From IMG/VR virus record IMGVR_UViG_3300021335_000022, positions 1 to 54,656 of that record: a DNA stretch of 54,656 bases, one strand, 5' to 3'. Position numbers and translations under genes: made by a program. Source of the stretch: a virus. The notes under the pieces were generated by a model. That model was not told where the DNA came from. It saw only the letters and a program-made list of their open reading frames with translations, and did no database searches. Shown here piece after piece: positions 36,148 through 44,419 of this stretch; the stretch's first letter is position 1; every line of letters begins with the position of its first letter.

Positions 36148-37578
36148 TTAGAAATTTAAACGCCAGGTGCCGTTTGGATACTCGCCTTCGAAAGAAAGCA
36201 ACCAATCATTACCATCAAATTTATATTGTACACCAGTGGTTAAATTTGTAGTATAAACAGTTCCATAAACACTTAGGTCAACGTCTGCGTCAAATACAAT
36301 AGTCCACTTTGATCCATCCCATTCAATTATGTCATTAGCGTTTGCTACAAAATCACTATTGTCTAGATTCTTCCAAGCATCTGCACCATCTGTATTTGCA
36401 GAATTTCCTATATCACCTAAAATAAGTATTCTTGGATTACCAGACAATTGAAGATCATTCGGATTAGTTTTTAGAGGATCTATGATATAGTCAATTTTAT
36501 TCCTTGTCCCAGCTTCGCTTGATATTGAAGTGTCTGTAGGAATTGTATCTTCGTCCCAAATGACGGTTGCTTCTGTTTCATCCAACGGATTAATTGCTAA
36601 TGCTCCTATGACATCAAAGGGCATATCTGCTCTGGTTAGTCTAACTTGTGTAATTCCGTCTTGGAATTTTTGAGGAAATGCAAGCAAAAACTCTGGCCAA
36701 GATTTGCCGCCTACATTGCCTTTGTCGATTAATTTAATTGTAGTGTTAAGAACAAGTAGTCCTGTGTTTTGGTAACTAGTTGGCGCAACAGTAAGCCTAG
36801 TTTGAGTATTTTCCCAGTATGCTTCTGTTTTTCCTCTTTGTAAGTCGCCATTTTCGTCGATATAAATCTTTGTACTAATTTCAGCTGCATCGTCGATATC
36901 GTCAATTTCACCACCTTGGAATACTCTACTAATAACGTCAGTAACAATGCCCAAACGCTTAACTTTAGTGGGCGGACTAATATAAATCGGTGTTGTAAAA
37001 GTTAATGAACCTACATCAATTTCTGATTCAGTTCCTGTAGGAATACTTCTTGAACTCCAAGAGATATTATCTAAGTTAACAACACTTAAACTAGTCCAGT
37101 CAAGATAATTATCAGTAGTTTGTATTTCTAAACTTGGATTAAACAACATTAAAACTTGTTCCATAATCTGTAACTTTTGTTCTGTATTTGTAGTCCAAAT
37201 GTCAACATTTACTGATAAAGTATATGGTGTAGGCATTAATCTTTCAACTGTATAGTTTTTACCTTCTTTGTTTAGATACTCATTATTATTTTCGTCGAAC
37301 GCTCTTTCTCTAATGTGTGCTTTACTTACATAACTAGAATCACTAGTTCTGCTTCTATCCATTTCAAGGCCAGTAACGTAAATTCCCATTCTAGGAGCAC
37401 TTGGAATTTTATTTTCTGAATTATCTCTTAAAATACTTCCTACTTGTCTTGTAATATCTCCATACATTACAGGAATTGTTGTAAGATTGCCTTTACCGTC
37501 TTTGTAACTAAAGCCACTCATCATCCTAATCAACTGTGTAAGATAACGTCTTATTTGTCCGTCATAAAAATGTTGCAT
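36148..37578 (-). CDS. 15: Tail sheath stabiliser / tail completion protein, gp15-like
   Basis: This encodes 476 residues. The N-terminus MQHFYDGQIRRYLTQLIRMMSGF, followed by TIPVMYGD and a TPYTLSVNVDIWTTNTEQKLQIMEQVL segment, parallels T4 gp15 (FY...RRY..L, a P.t. strand, then a PSPI..IYELSIFT...QIVEQIL segment). In T4, gp15 caps the tail tube at the neck and stabilises the sheath. The protein is longer than T4 gp15 (272 residues) because of a C-terminal extension from ~250 with beta-rich, acidic sequence. The gene shares one base (TAATG) with the upstream gp14 stop. It is transcribed opposite to gp13, unlike the co-directional 13-14-15 order in T4. Confidence 0.72.
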   Translation of the reverse strand: MQHFYDGQIRRYLTQLIRMMSGFSYKDGKGNLTTIPVMYGDITRQVGSILRDNSENKIPSAPRMGIYVTGLEMDRSRTSDSSYVSKAHIRERAFDENNNEYLNKEGKNYTVERLMPTPYTLSVNVDIWTTNTEQKLQIMEQVLMLFNPSLEIQTTDNYLDWTSLSVVNLDNISWSSRSIPTGTESEIDVGSLTFTTPIYISPPTKVKRLGIVTDVISRVFQGGEIDDIDDAAEISTKIYIDENGDLQRGKTEAYWENTQTRLTVAPTSYQNTGLLVLNTTIKLIDKGNVGGKSWPEFLLAFPQKFQDGITQVRLTRADMPFDVIGALAINPLDETEATVIWDEDTIPTDTSISSEAGTRNKIDYIIDPLKTNPNDLQLSGNPRILILGDIGNSANTDGADAWKNLDNSDFVANANDIIEWDGSKWTIVFDADVDLSVYGTVYTTNLTTGVQYKFDGNDWLLSFEGEYPNGTWRLNF

Positions 37579-38957
37579 TATAAGTCTGCCTTAGGTCTAA
37601 GCACAGTACTGAGACTCTGTCTTTGTGCTTCTCTGTTGTTATAAATTATTACTTCCCATTGACCTGTATATTTGACAGAGGATTGTACTCCGTTGACCAC
37701 AGGTAAATTAACAACAGCCTTGCCATTACCGTTGTCTGTTATTAAATCTGGATAGTCTGCTATTACAAAACCATCTTCAACAACTTTGTACTTAAGAACA
37801 AGATACAATCCTGTAATAGGGTAATTAATGTCTGTGCTGAATGAAGTATCACCTTCATAAAGATTTTTAAAATCACTAATAACTTTGTCGTTATAAGTAA
37901 ATTGTGTATTATTAATAAACGAAGTTTTCTGAGTCATTCTATCATTACTATTTGTCATTGTCATACGTACAGCGTCTTGTACTTTGACCCACCTAGTACC
38001 GTCATATCTAAACATACGTTTTGGTAAAAAGTCTGTACGTAAAAAGTAGTCTCCTGGATTAGCGCCATTTGGAAATTGAATTCCGTGACCAAATGATTCT
38101 CCATTTGGTGCGCCGTCATCTCCTAATAAGTATCCGTCATACCCTGGTTTAGGAGGATGAGTAGTAACTGTTTCTCCGCCTACTTTTTCTACTTCGACAT
38201 TGCCTTCAGTATCTGTATTGAGAGTATAATAGTGTCCTACATCATATCCACTTTTACCAGCATCTACTTCTGCTTGTTCTAACACTGCATTATTAATTTG
38301 CATTTCTTTTTCGTAAGTAGAAAGCATATTTCTAAGAGTATCACCGTTATCATTATCTGCGTCAGCAGGTAAATCAAGAATTTCTTTAAATTCTTGCGAG
38401 TCAACTATTTGTTTTAGTTTAAGTCTATATAAATGAGGATACCACGTAGGACTAAATCCTTCGCTTGCACGATTCACATCTTCTACAACATAAAAGCGTT
38501 TTAATGCTAATTTATAATCGTTAAGTGCGTATTCGTCTTTTTGGTGTGGAAGTTCAAGGACATCACCGCTCATAATTTTTCTACCAAGAGTTTTTACACT
38601 ACTATTGATAGGAATAGTCATAAACAACGTGTCGTTATCTAAAAACATACCAAATTGTGAAAGATTAAAGTCTACATCTTGCACATTATAAATGCCACGC
38701 ATTGTATAGATATTAGGATCGTATTTTCTATCTCTGTTTTCTAAAAATAACAAATCTTGAATATTTGTTTCTTTAACAGCGTCATAGCGAGGACGATCAG
38801 CTGTAGCATCTACCTCATCTGGATTTTCTGGGCCTAGGTACTTGTGAACATTGATGTCAGTGCCACCAATAGTAAACATTTCTGTGATCTGTCGATCTAA
38901 AAATGTGTAGTCCTTACCCTTTTCTGGTTTGTATAAACTTAATCTTGGCATATACAT
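37578..38957 (-). CDS. 14: Neck protein, gp14-like
   Basis: This encodes 459 residues from ATG 38957, or 457 from the internal ATG at 38951 (MPRLSLYKPEKGKDYTF), which better fits the predicted transcript start. The segment SQFGMFLDNDTLFMTIPINSS..., GRKIMSGDVLELPHQ..., FYVVEDVNRASEGFSPTWYPHLYRLKLKQI corresponds to the T4 gp14 segment FGMQVQDEVTLSIN ... EGDLIYFP ... FEINWVEPYDPF. A long insert (~200-340, acidic and Gly-rich) makes it nearly twice T4 gp14. In T4, gp14 and gp13 form the neck ring that joins head and tail. It sits divergently from gp13 across a 34-base spacer containing facing late boxes. Confidence 0.72.
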   Translation of the reverse strand: MYMPRLSLYKPEKGKDYTFLDRQITEMFTIGGTDINVHKYLGPENPDEVDATADRPRYDAVKETNIQDLLFLENRDRKYDPNIYTMRGIYNVQDVDFNLSQFGMFLDNDTLFMTIPINSSVKTLGRKIMSGDVLELPHQKDEYALNDYKLALKRFYVVEDVNRASEGFSPTWYPHLYRLKLKQIVDSQEFKEILDLPADADNDNGDTLRNMLSTYEKEMQINNAVLEQAEVDAGKSGYDVGHYYTLNTDTEGNVEVEKVGGETVTTHPPKPGYDGYLLGDDGAPNGESFGHGIQFPNGANPGDYFLRTDFLPKRMFRYDGTRWVKVQDAVRMTMTNSNDRMTQKTSFINNTQFTYNDKVISDFKNLYEGDTSFSTDINYPITGLYLVLKYKVVEDGFVIADYPDLITDNGNGKAVVNLPVVNGVQSSVKYTGQWEVIIYNNREAQRQSLSTVLRPKADL

Positions 38958-38964
38958 ATTTATT
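38957..38964 (-). promoter_or_regulatory. Late promoter box AATAAATA on - strand
   Basis: On the - strand the octamer AATAAATA directly abuts the gp14 reading frame, overlapping the first base of the ATG at 38957. Initiation about six bases downstream would fall at the second in-frame ATG (38951). It forms an almost perfect palindrome with the + strand box at 38966. Confidence 0.55.
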
Positions 38965-38965
38965 C

Positions 38966-38973
38966 GATAAATA
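38966..38973 (+). promoter_or_regulatory. Late promoter box GATAAATA for gp13
   Basis: GATAAATA is followed by CAGAGGA (ribosome-binding site, 38979-38985) and the gp13 ATG at 38992. It faces away from the - strand box at 38957-38964; together they read TATTTATTCGATAAATA. Confidence 0.7.
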
Positions 38974-38991
38974 CTTTACAGAGGAATTCAT

Positions 38992-39747
38992 ATGTCATTA
39001 GCTACACAGAAACAAGAAATATTTGATTACGTAAACGCAATGCTCGGTGGAGGTATGATTGATGTTGAGTTAGACCCAGTTCATTACGAAACTGCTCTAG
39101 CAAAAGCATTATCTCGCTTCAGACAAAGGAGCGATAATGCAGTAGAAGAATCATATATGTTTATGCCCACAGTACTTGATCAAAATACTTACACATTGCC
39201 AAAAGAAGTGGTAGAAGTTCGTCAAATCTTTAGACGTTCAATTGGCTCGCGTAGCGGCGGCGGCGATGGCGGAACATTGTTTGAGCCGTTTAATATGGCA
39301 TATACAAATACCTATATGATGGCAAGTAGTAATTTAGGTGGTTTAGCAACATATGATTTCTTTAGCCAATATCAAGAATTAGTAGGACGTATGTTTGGTT
39401 CGTTTATAGAATTTAAATGGAATACTACAAGCAAGCAACTTACAATTCTTCAACGCCCGCGAGCAGAAGAAAACCTAATGTTGTACGTTTATAACTATCG
39501 TCCTGATAGTGAATTACTATCAGACTATCTAGTGGTACAGTGGATTAAAGATTATACACTTGCTAGTTGTAAGTATATGCTAGGCGAAGCACGTTCAAAG
39601 TTTGCTACTATTGCTGGACCACAAGGCGGGTCAACTCTTAATGGAGATGCATTAAAGGCAGAAGCTCAACAAGAGATGGAAAAACTTGAACAAGAAGTTA
39701 TTCAACAGGTAGCAGGCGGTGTAGGCTACGGCTTTACTATCGGTTAA
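38992..39747 (+). CDS. 13: Neck protein, gp13-like
   Basis: This encodes 251 residues. It is the expected size for T4-like gp13 (T4: 309) and shows the family pattern: N-terminal helical DYVNAMLGGGMIDVELDPVHYETALAKALSRFR, VVEVRQIFRR, a Gly-rich loop, FIEFKWNTTSKQLTILQRPR, then LYVYNYRPDSELL and WIKDYTLASCKYMLGEARSKFA. The late promoter box and a GAGGA ribosome-binding site support the ATG. In T4, gp13 forms the neck ring with gp14 beneath the portal. It lies divergently from gp14 and gp15, and a short unknown ORF follows 37 bases later. Confidence 0.82.
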   Translation: MSLATQKQEIFDYVNAMLGGGMIDVELDPVHYETALAKALSRFRQRSDNAVEESYMFMPTVLDQNTYTLPKEVVEVRQIFRRSIGSRSGGGDGGTLFEPFNMAYTNTYMMASSNLGGLATYDFFSQYQELVGRMFGSFIEFKWNTTSKQLTILQRPRAEENLMLYVYNYRPDSELLSDYLVVQWIKDYTLASCKYMLGEARSKFATIAGPQGGSTLNGDALKAEAQQEMEKLEQEVIQQVAGGVGYGFTIG

Positions 39748-39767
39748 TGTTAACGCTATAATCTAAA

Positions 39768-39787
39768 CATACTGTAAATACAGTATG
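39768..39787. repeat. 20-base inverted repeat spanning a start codon
   Basis: CATACTGTA-AA-TACAGTATG is a perfect 9-bp inverted repeat with a 2-base centre. It contains the late box TGTAAATA (39773-39780) and ends with the ATG at 39785. The TAAATACAGTATG part is repeated exactly at the HNH gene start on the - strand (40885-40873). Confidence 0.7.
39773..39780 (+). promoter_or_regulatory. Late-like promoter box TGTAAATA
   Basis: TGTAAATA ends 4 bases before the ATG at 39785, leaving no room for a Shine-Dalgarno sequence. It is embedded in a 20-base inverted repeat. The core TAAATA and the following CAGT are identical to those before the HNH gene. Confidence 0.5.
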
Positions 39788-40009
39788 ACATATTTTCAAC
39801 ACAAAGAAGCAAATCGTTTGTACTGGATGGTCAAAGGACAACTTATCCCAGAATCTTGGCAAGAAAAAGATATTATGGCAACATATGAGTCATATATAAA
39901 AAGACTTTGGGGTAATTGTGAGAGAGCTGAATACAGCCTTCTCGGCTTTGATGCTGCCTGGGCAAGGCGACAAGCCAAAAACAGTAAAAAATACTTGACA
40001 AACACATAA
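39785..40009 (+). CDS. Small unknown protein, 74 aa
   Basis: This encodes 74 residues, basic and aromatic-rich (MTYFQHKEANRLYWMVKGQ ... KRLWGNCERAEYSLLGFDAAWARRQAKN). It is probably helical, with no cysteine pair or membrane segment. I do not recognise it. The start is predicted to be leaderless because a late-like box ends 4 bases before the ATG. The -35 element of the next gene's promoter lies inside its last codons. It could be a small regulatory or DNA-associated protein, but nothing in the sequence proves this. Confidence 0.6.
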   Translation: MTYFQHKEANRLYWMVKGQLIPESWQEKDIMATYESYIKRLWGNCERAEYSLLGFDAAWARRQAKNSKKYLTNT

Positions 40010-40023
40010 ATCTTCTATATACT
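39995..40023 (+). promoter_or_regulatory. Sigma70-type promoter for dNMP-kinase-like gene
   Basis: TTGACA (39995-40000), a 17-base spacer and TATACT (40018-40023) precede the ATG at 40050, which has AAAGGA as ribosome-binding site. An inverted repeat, ATATACT-ATAG-AGTATAT (40017-40034), overlaps the -10 box and the expected start site and may be an operator. Confidence 0.75.
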
Positions 40024-40049
40024 ATAGAGTATATTGTAAAGGATATTTT

Positions 40050-40610
40050 ATGTTACCTAAGTTATTAGTTGTTGGCCACGGCAGACACGGTAAAGATACA
40101 GTCTGTGAAATGTTAGAAGTATATGGGTATAAGTTTCAATCATCGTCTAAATTCTGTTCTGAACTCTTTATCTACAATGATCTAAAAGACAAGTACGGAT
40201 ATAAAAATGAGGATGAATGTTATACCGATAGACATAATCATCGTGCTGAATGGTATGATATGATTCATAATTATTGTAGCAACGATCTGGCAAGACTAGG
40301 ACGTAATCTATTTGCAGAACACGACATTTATTGTGGTCTACGTAATAGGCGTGAATTTTTTGCAATGAAAAATGAAGAGCTTTTTGATTATGCTATTTGG
40401 GTAGATCGTTCCGATCATTTACCTGCAGAAGATAGTACATCAATGAGTATCGAACAATGGATGTGTGATTATACATTAGACAATAATGCATCATTAGATA
40501 GATTAGAAAGAAACGTAGAAATCTTAATACGTACTATTTTTAAAAATCAGGGACTAAGTCTCCCTGCTTCCACGTTACTCCATTCTTTTGAAGAATACGC
40601 TGACAGTTAG
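40050..40610 (+). CDS. P-loop nucleotide kinase, dNMP-kinase-like
   Basis: This encodes 186 residues. It opens with LLVVGHGRHGKDTVCEML, a Walker A of the G-x4-GKDT type used by T4 gp1 (dNMP kinase) and dephospho-CoA-kinase-like enzymes. Further on are CGLRNRREFFAM and YAIWVDRSDHLPAEDSTSM, a pattern found in short kinases of marine T4-like phages. It is shorter than T4 gp1 (241). In that role it would phosphorylate deoxynucleoside monophosphates for DNA synthesis. It is under a sigma70-type promoter, consistent with early expression among late genes. The last ~24 codons overlap the 3' end of the HNH gene on the other strand and may have been altered by that insertion. Confidence 0.7.
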   Translation: MLPKLLVVGHGRHGKDTVCEMLEVYGYKFQSSSKFCSELFIYNDLKDKYGYKNEDECYTDRHNHRAEWYDMIHNYCSNDLARLGRNLFAEHDIYCGLRNRREFFAMKNEELFDYAIWVDRSDHLPAEDSTSMSIEQWMCDYTLDNNASLDRLERNVEILIRTIFKNQGLSLPASTLLHSFEEYADS

Positions 40611-40875
40611 CACAAATTGTTTTTAAGTTACTAGGACGGCAATTATCAAGATTGCCATCTATATGAAATACATTAAACTGTTCTTCGTGTTTGCTATGAT
40701 ATCCGCACTTCTCACAAGTATCTAGCTTTTCGTAACCACGTTGCTTCCACTTCGGTATTCCGTGCCCTACACCATTTCGCAAACAAGTTTCACACAGCCT
40801 ACGATAGTATGTTCTTTTTCCTTTTTTATAGTTTATAGCAGCAGGACGTTGTCCGCACTTACATAACGGTCTCAT
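40540..40875 (-). CDS. HNH endonuclease, zinc-finger type
   Basis: This encodes 111 residues. It has two zinc-ligand pairs (CKCGQ ... RLCETC and CEKCGY), then FNVFHIDGNLDNCRPSNLKTICANCQRI, the HNH core with H, N and the closing CxxC. It is typical of free-standing phage HNH nucleases that act as mobile homing elements. It lies antisense to the kinase gene, overlapping its 3' end by 71 bases, and points away from gp18. Its ATG is 4 bases after a GCTAAATA box on the - strand, so a leaderless late transcript is predicted. Alternatively it may aid packaging or host DNA degradation. Confidence 0.82.
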   Translation of the reverse strand: MRPLCKCGQRPAAINYKKGKRTYYRRLCETCLRNGVGHGIPKWKQRGYEKLDTCEKCGYHSKHEEQFNVFHIDGNLDNCRPSNLKTICANCQRILQKNGVTWKQGDLVPDF

Positions 40876-40879
40876 ACTG

Positions 40880-40887
40880 TATTTAGC
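40880..40887 (-). promoter_or_regulatory. Late promoter box GCTAAATA for HNH gene
   Basis: On the - strand GCTAAATA (40887-40880) is followed by CAGT and the ATG at 40875. The thirteen bases TAAATACAGTATG are identical to those at the start of the 39785 gene. Confidence 0.6.
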
Positions 40888-40942
40888 TCACCTTTTTGAC
40901 CCCTTTTTCAGGGTGTTTAACGCACCGTTTTTATTACAAGCT

Positions 40943-40950
40943 GCTAAATA
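40943..40950 (+). promoter_or_regulatory. Late promoter box GCTAAATA for gp18
   Basis: GCTAAATA lies 41 bases before the sheath ATG at 40992, with CAGGAGAAC as ribosome-binding site. The same GCTAAATA and AACAGGAGAAC pair is repeated in front of gp19. Confidence 0.75.
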
Positions 40951-40991
40951 CAAGTAGCAAAACTACGATTCGTAATAACAGGAGAACGATA

Positions 40992-43900
40992 ATGGCATTA
41001 ACATCCCCAGGAGTAGAAGTCAAAGTAATTGACGAAAGTTTCTACACTCCGGCAGAGCCTGGCACAACACCGATGATCTTTGTTGCTTCTGCGTCCAACA
41101 AGCTAAATGCTAGTGGAACAGGAACAGCACAAGGTACGCTCAAGGCAAACGCTGGTAAACCATACTTATTAACATCACAACGTGATCTAGCAGATACGTT
41201 TGGTGATCCGTTGTTTTATACAGATAACAACAATAACCCAATTCACGCTGGCGAGCTTAACGAATATGGATTGCAAGCAGCATATTCATATTTAGGTGTT
41301 TCAAACAGAGCGTGGGTTGTTAGAGCAGATATTGACTTAGCAGAAATCCAGCCTAGCTCAGATGCACCGGCATCAACTCCAGCAGCTGGCACATATTGGC
41401 TAGACACACAAACATCACAATTTGGTATTCAAGAATGGAATGGCGCAGGTGCTACAACAACTGGCGGTCAAACATTTACAAGCAAAACACCGATTGTAAT
41501 TACAGATTCGACAAAATTAACAGACGGAAGTTCAGTAGTTAACGGAACAACTGGTAAAATGCCAAAAGCAACTGTCGGTGCAATTGGCGACTATGCAGTT
41601 GTATTTGGATCAACTATTGCTAGAATGTTCTATAGAAATGCTACAGGTACTTGGGTATTAGTAGGATCAGAAGCTTGGACAAAGAGTTGGGCAACAGTAC
41701 GTGGCAACAAGTCTAACCCATCTTTTTCACAGTCATCTACAACATTTACAATTAACGGAACAACAGTTACAGTAACAAGTTCTAATACAATTGGCGAAGT
41801 TGCAACAAATATTGTTTCACTATTTCCATTAGGAAATATTAGTGCAGCAGCAGTAGACGGACGTTTAGAAATTTACAGCGATGGTACAGACAGTGCTGAA
41901 CAGGATTCTTCAGCAGTAGGTTCTCTAGAAATTAGCGGTGATTCAACACTACTAGGCGAACTTGGTATTGCATCAGGTACTTACTATCCACCAGAACTAC
42001 ATATTGACAAGCATACTAGAGTTCCTGCATTTAAAGCAAGTGATTCTTATCCACGTCCAACAGGGTCTGTATGGATTAAAACAACTGAGCCTGGAAATGG
42101 CGCACGTTGGAGAATGAAAGTATTTAACGATGCTACTAAAATTTGGGACGCAGTAGACGCTCCGATTTATGCATCAAACGAAGAAGCATTATATTGGTTA
42201 GATAAATTAGGCGGCGGCGAAAATATTGCAGCTGGTGATGTTTATGTACAGTCTAATGTAGCAGGCGATTCACAAAAACTAGCAACTTTTAAAGTATTCA
42301 GACGTAATGCAGTTGCACCAACAACAATTATTGGAGCAGCTATTGGATCAAATGGTATTACAGCAGATACATATAACTTAGGTATCCAAGCAACAGCACC
42401 TAACTCTAATGCACTAAGCACTATTACTGTTATTGAATTTACAACAACAGGTGCAGCAACTGATGCAGATGTAATTGCAGAAGCTATTACAAATGCAGGT
42501 GTAGCCCACGTTAATGCAGAAGTTACTACAGGAAACAAAATTGTAATTACACACGCAAAAGGCGGAGATGTTAAATTAACTGACGACGGTTCAACACCAG
42601 TGTTAGGTAATGCAGGCTTTGCACATTTTGCAAATGTAAACAACGGAACACCAAACCTATACTACGAGCCAGGAACAGATGGCGACACTGCTCCACTACA
42701 ACTTCGTGGTACATTATGGAAGGCAACAATTAACTCTTCAGGTACAGAAGTAGCATTTTATACTGCATCTGATGATGAAGTTACAGCACTAACAACTGAT
42801 GGTGCATTATGGTATAATTCAATTGTTGACGAAGTTGACATTATGATTCATAATGGTGACACTTGGGTTGGTTATCATAACTACAGTGCAGAATATGCTG
42901 ATTGTGATCCTAACGGACCGATTGTAAGTGCAAGCACACCATTACTACAAAGTGACGGTACAGCTCTTGTAAATGGTGATTTATGGATTAGCACAGCTGA
43001 TTTAGAAAATTATCCATTAATTTATCGCTACAATGCAGACCTACAAAACACACCAATTGCAAATCGTTGGATTCTACTAGATAAAGCAGATCAAACAAGT
43101 GAAAATGGTGTACTATTTGGAGATGCACGTTACAACACAGCAGGTGCAAATAGCGATGTAGCAGGTGATATTGATGTATTACTAACTTCAAATTACTTAG
43201 ATCCAGATGCACCAGATCCAGCACTATATCCAAAAGGTATGCTGCTTTGGAATTTAAGACGTTCTGGCTTTAATGTTAAGAAGTTTGTACGCAACTACAT
43301 TGATATTAACAGTGACAACGAACGTTTAAATGACGAAGCAATGGGTTCTTACTATCCACATAGATGGGTAACAGAGTCAGGTAACCAAGGTGATGGTTCA
43401 GGTAGCTTCGGACGTATGGCACAGCGTAAGGTAGTTGTACAAGCGTTACAAGCTATGTTAAACAGCAACGATGATATTAGAGACGACGAATCAAGAATCT
43501 TTAACTTGATGGCAACTCCAGGATATCCAGAGCTAATTGGTGAAATGATTACACTAAACTATGACAGAGGACTAAGTGCATTTGTTATTGGTGATACACC
43601 AGCTAGATTAAAATCAGATGCAACATCACTAAACAACTGGGCAACAAACCAGGCACTAGCACCAGAGGACAACGACGATGGCTTAACTAGCCGCGATGAG
43701 TACTTTGGTATCTTTTATCCTTGGGGCTTCACAAGTGACAATGCAGGAAATAACGTAGTTGTTCCGCCAAGTCATATGATGCTACGCACAGTTGCACTAA
43801 GTGATCAAGTTAGCTATCCTTGGTTTGCACCAGCAGGCACAAGACGTGGTGGTATTACTAATGCAACAGCAACAGGGTTTGTAGATGCAGAAGGTGAATT

Positions 43901-44351
43901 TGTAACAGTAGCGTTGAACGAAGGTCAACGTGATACATTATACGCACAAGCAATTAACCCAATTACATTCATTAGTGGTGCAGGACTTGTAAACTACGGT
44001 CAAAAGACTCGTGCAAGAGGTTCAAGCGCATTAGACAGAATCAACGTAGCACGTTTGGTAATTTACCTACGCAGCCAGTTGAATCAACTTGCTAAGCCTT
44101 ACATCTTTGAACCAAATGATAAGATTACACGCGATGAGATCAAACAAGCAGCAGAGAGCTTAATGCTCGAGCTTGTAGGTCAAAGAGCATTATACGACTT
44201 CTTAGTAGTATGTGATGAATCAAACAATACTCCAAGCAGAGTTGATAGAAATGAACTATACTTAGACATTGCTATTGAACCTGTTAAAGCAGTTGAGTTT
44301 ATTTACATTCCACTAAGACTTAAAAACACTGGAGAAATAGCAGGGTTATAA
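40992..44351 (+). CDS. 18: Contractile tail sheath protein, gp18
   Basis: I start at ATG 40992 (MALTSPGVEVKV) because AGGAGAAC precedes it and the N-terminus matches T4 gp18 (LLSPGIELKE). An in-frame TTG at 40896 lies upstream of the late box. It encodes 1119 residues, well above T4 gp18 (659). The conserved C-terminal sheath core is clear: RDTLYAQAINPITFISGAGLV..., SSALDRINVARLVIYL, ALYDFLVVCDESNNTPSRVDRNELYLDIAIEPVKAVEFI. The N-terminal handshake region and an APAGTRRGG motif are also visible. The excess length is in beta-rich inserted domains (~110-760) with repeated 'G.LWI.T' and 'WIL/D' segments that should project from the sheath surface. It forms the contractile outer tube of the tail. 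Confidence 0.92.
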   Translation: MALTSPGVEVKVIDESFYTPAEPGTTPMIFVASASNKLNASGTGTAQGTLKANAGKPYLLTSQRDLADTFGDPLFYTDNNNNPIHAGELNEYGLQAAYSYLGVSNRAWVVRADIDLAEIQPSSDAPASTPAAGTYWLDTQTSQFGIQEWNGAGATTTGGQTFTSKTPIVITDSTKLTDGSSVVNGTTGKMPKATVGAIGDYAVVFGSTIARMFYRNATGTWVLVGSEAWTKSWATVRGNKSNPSFSQSSTTFTINGTTVTVTSSNTIGEVATNIVSLFPLGNISAAAVDGRLEIYSDGTDSAEQDSSAVGSLEISGDSTLLGELGIASGTYYPPELHIDKHTRVPAFKASDSYPRPTGSVWIKTTEPGNGARWRMKVFNDATKIWDAVDAPIYASNEEALYWLDKLGGGENIAAGDVYVQSNVAGDSQKLATFKVFRRNAVAPTTIIGAAIGSNGITADTYNLGIQATAPNSNALSTITVIEFTTTGAATDADVIAEAITNAGVAHVNAEVTTGNKIVITHAKGGDVKLTDDGSTPVLGNAGFAHFANVNNGTPNLYYEPGTDGDTAPLQLRGTLWKATINSSGTEVAFYTASDDEVTALTTDGALWYNSIVDEVDIMIHNGDTWVGYHNYSAEYADCDPNGPIVSASTPLLQSDGTALVNGDLWISTADLENYPLIYRYNADLQNTPIANRWILLDKADQTSENGVLFGDARYNTAGANSDVAGDIDVLLTSNYLDPDAPDPALYPKGMLLWNLRRSGFNVKKFVRNYIDINSDNERLNDEAMGSYYPHRWVTESGNQGDGSGSFGRMAQRKVVVQALQAMLNSNDDIRDDESRIFNLMATPGYPELIGEMITLNYDRGLSAFVIGDTPARLKSDATSLNNWATNQALAPEDNDDGLTSRDEYFGIFYPWGFTSDNAGNNVVVPPSHMMLRTVALSDQVSYPWFAPAGTRRGGITNATATGFVDAEGEFVTVALNEGQRDTLYAQAINPITFISGAGLVNYGQKTRARGSSALDRINVARLVIYLRSQLNQLAKPYIFEPNDKITRDEIKQAAESLMLELVGQRALYDFLVVCDESNNTPSRVDRNELYLDIAIEPVKAVEFIYIPLRLKNTGEIAGL

Positions 44352-44360
44352 GGCATTAAA

Positions 44361-44386
44361 TTAGGCCCCTGAAATATGGGGTCTAA
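44361..44386 (+). terminator. Hairpin between gp18 and gp19
   Basis: TTAGGCCCC and GGGGTCTAA pair over nine positions with one G-T pair and an 8-base loop, just after the gp18 stop and before the gp19 late box. The T-run after the stem is short (ATTT), so it may be a weak terminator or an mRNA 3' end stabiliser. Confidence 0.5.
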
Positions 44387-44390
44387 ATTT

Positions 44391-44398
44391 GCTAAATA
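44391..44398 (+). promoter_or_regulatory. Late promoter box GCTAAATA for gp19
   Basis: GCTAAATA ends 21 bases before the tube ATG at 44420. AACAGGAGAAC follows as the ribosome-binding region, copying the arrangement before gp18. Confidence 0.75.
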
Positions 44399-44419
44399 CT
44401 TGTAACAGGAGAACATAGA

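Noticed and set aside
40546-40564. CAGGGA / TCCCTG hairpin as a terminator
   Set aside because: The stem has only six pairs, no T-run follows and it lies inside two overlapping reading frames.
40890-40925. CCCT-TTTTC-AGGG hairpin upstream of gp18 as terminator
   Set aside because: The stem is only four bases and there is no clear transcript that it would end; left unassigned.
40896-40991. TTG start adding 32 residues to gp18
   Set aside because: It lies upstream of the late box and the ribosome-binding site; ATG 40992 gives the conserved sheath N-terminus.
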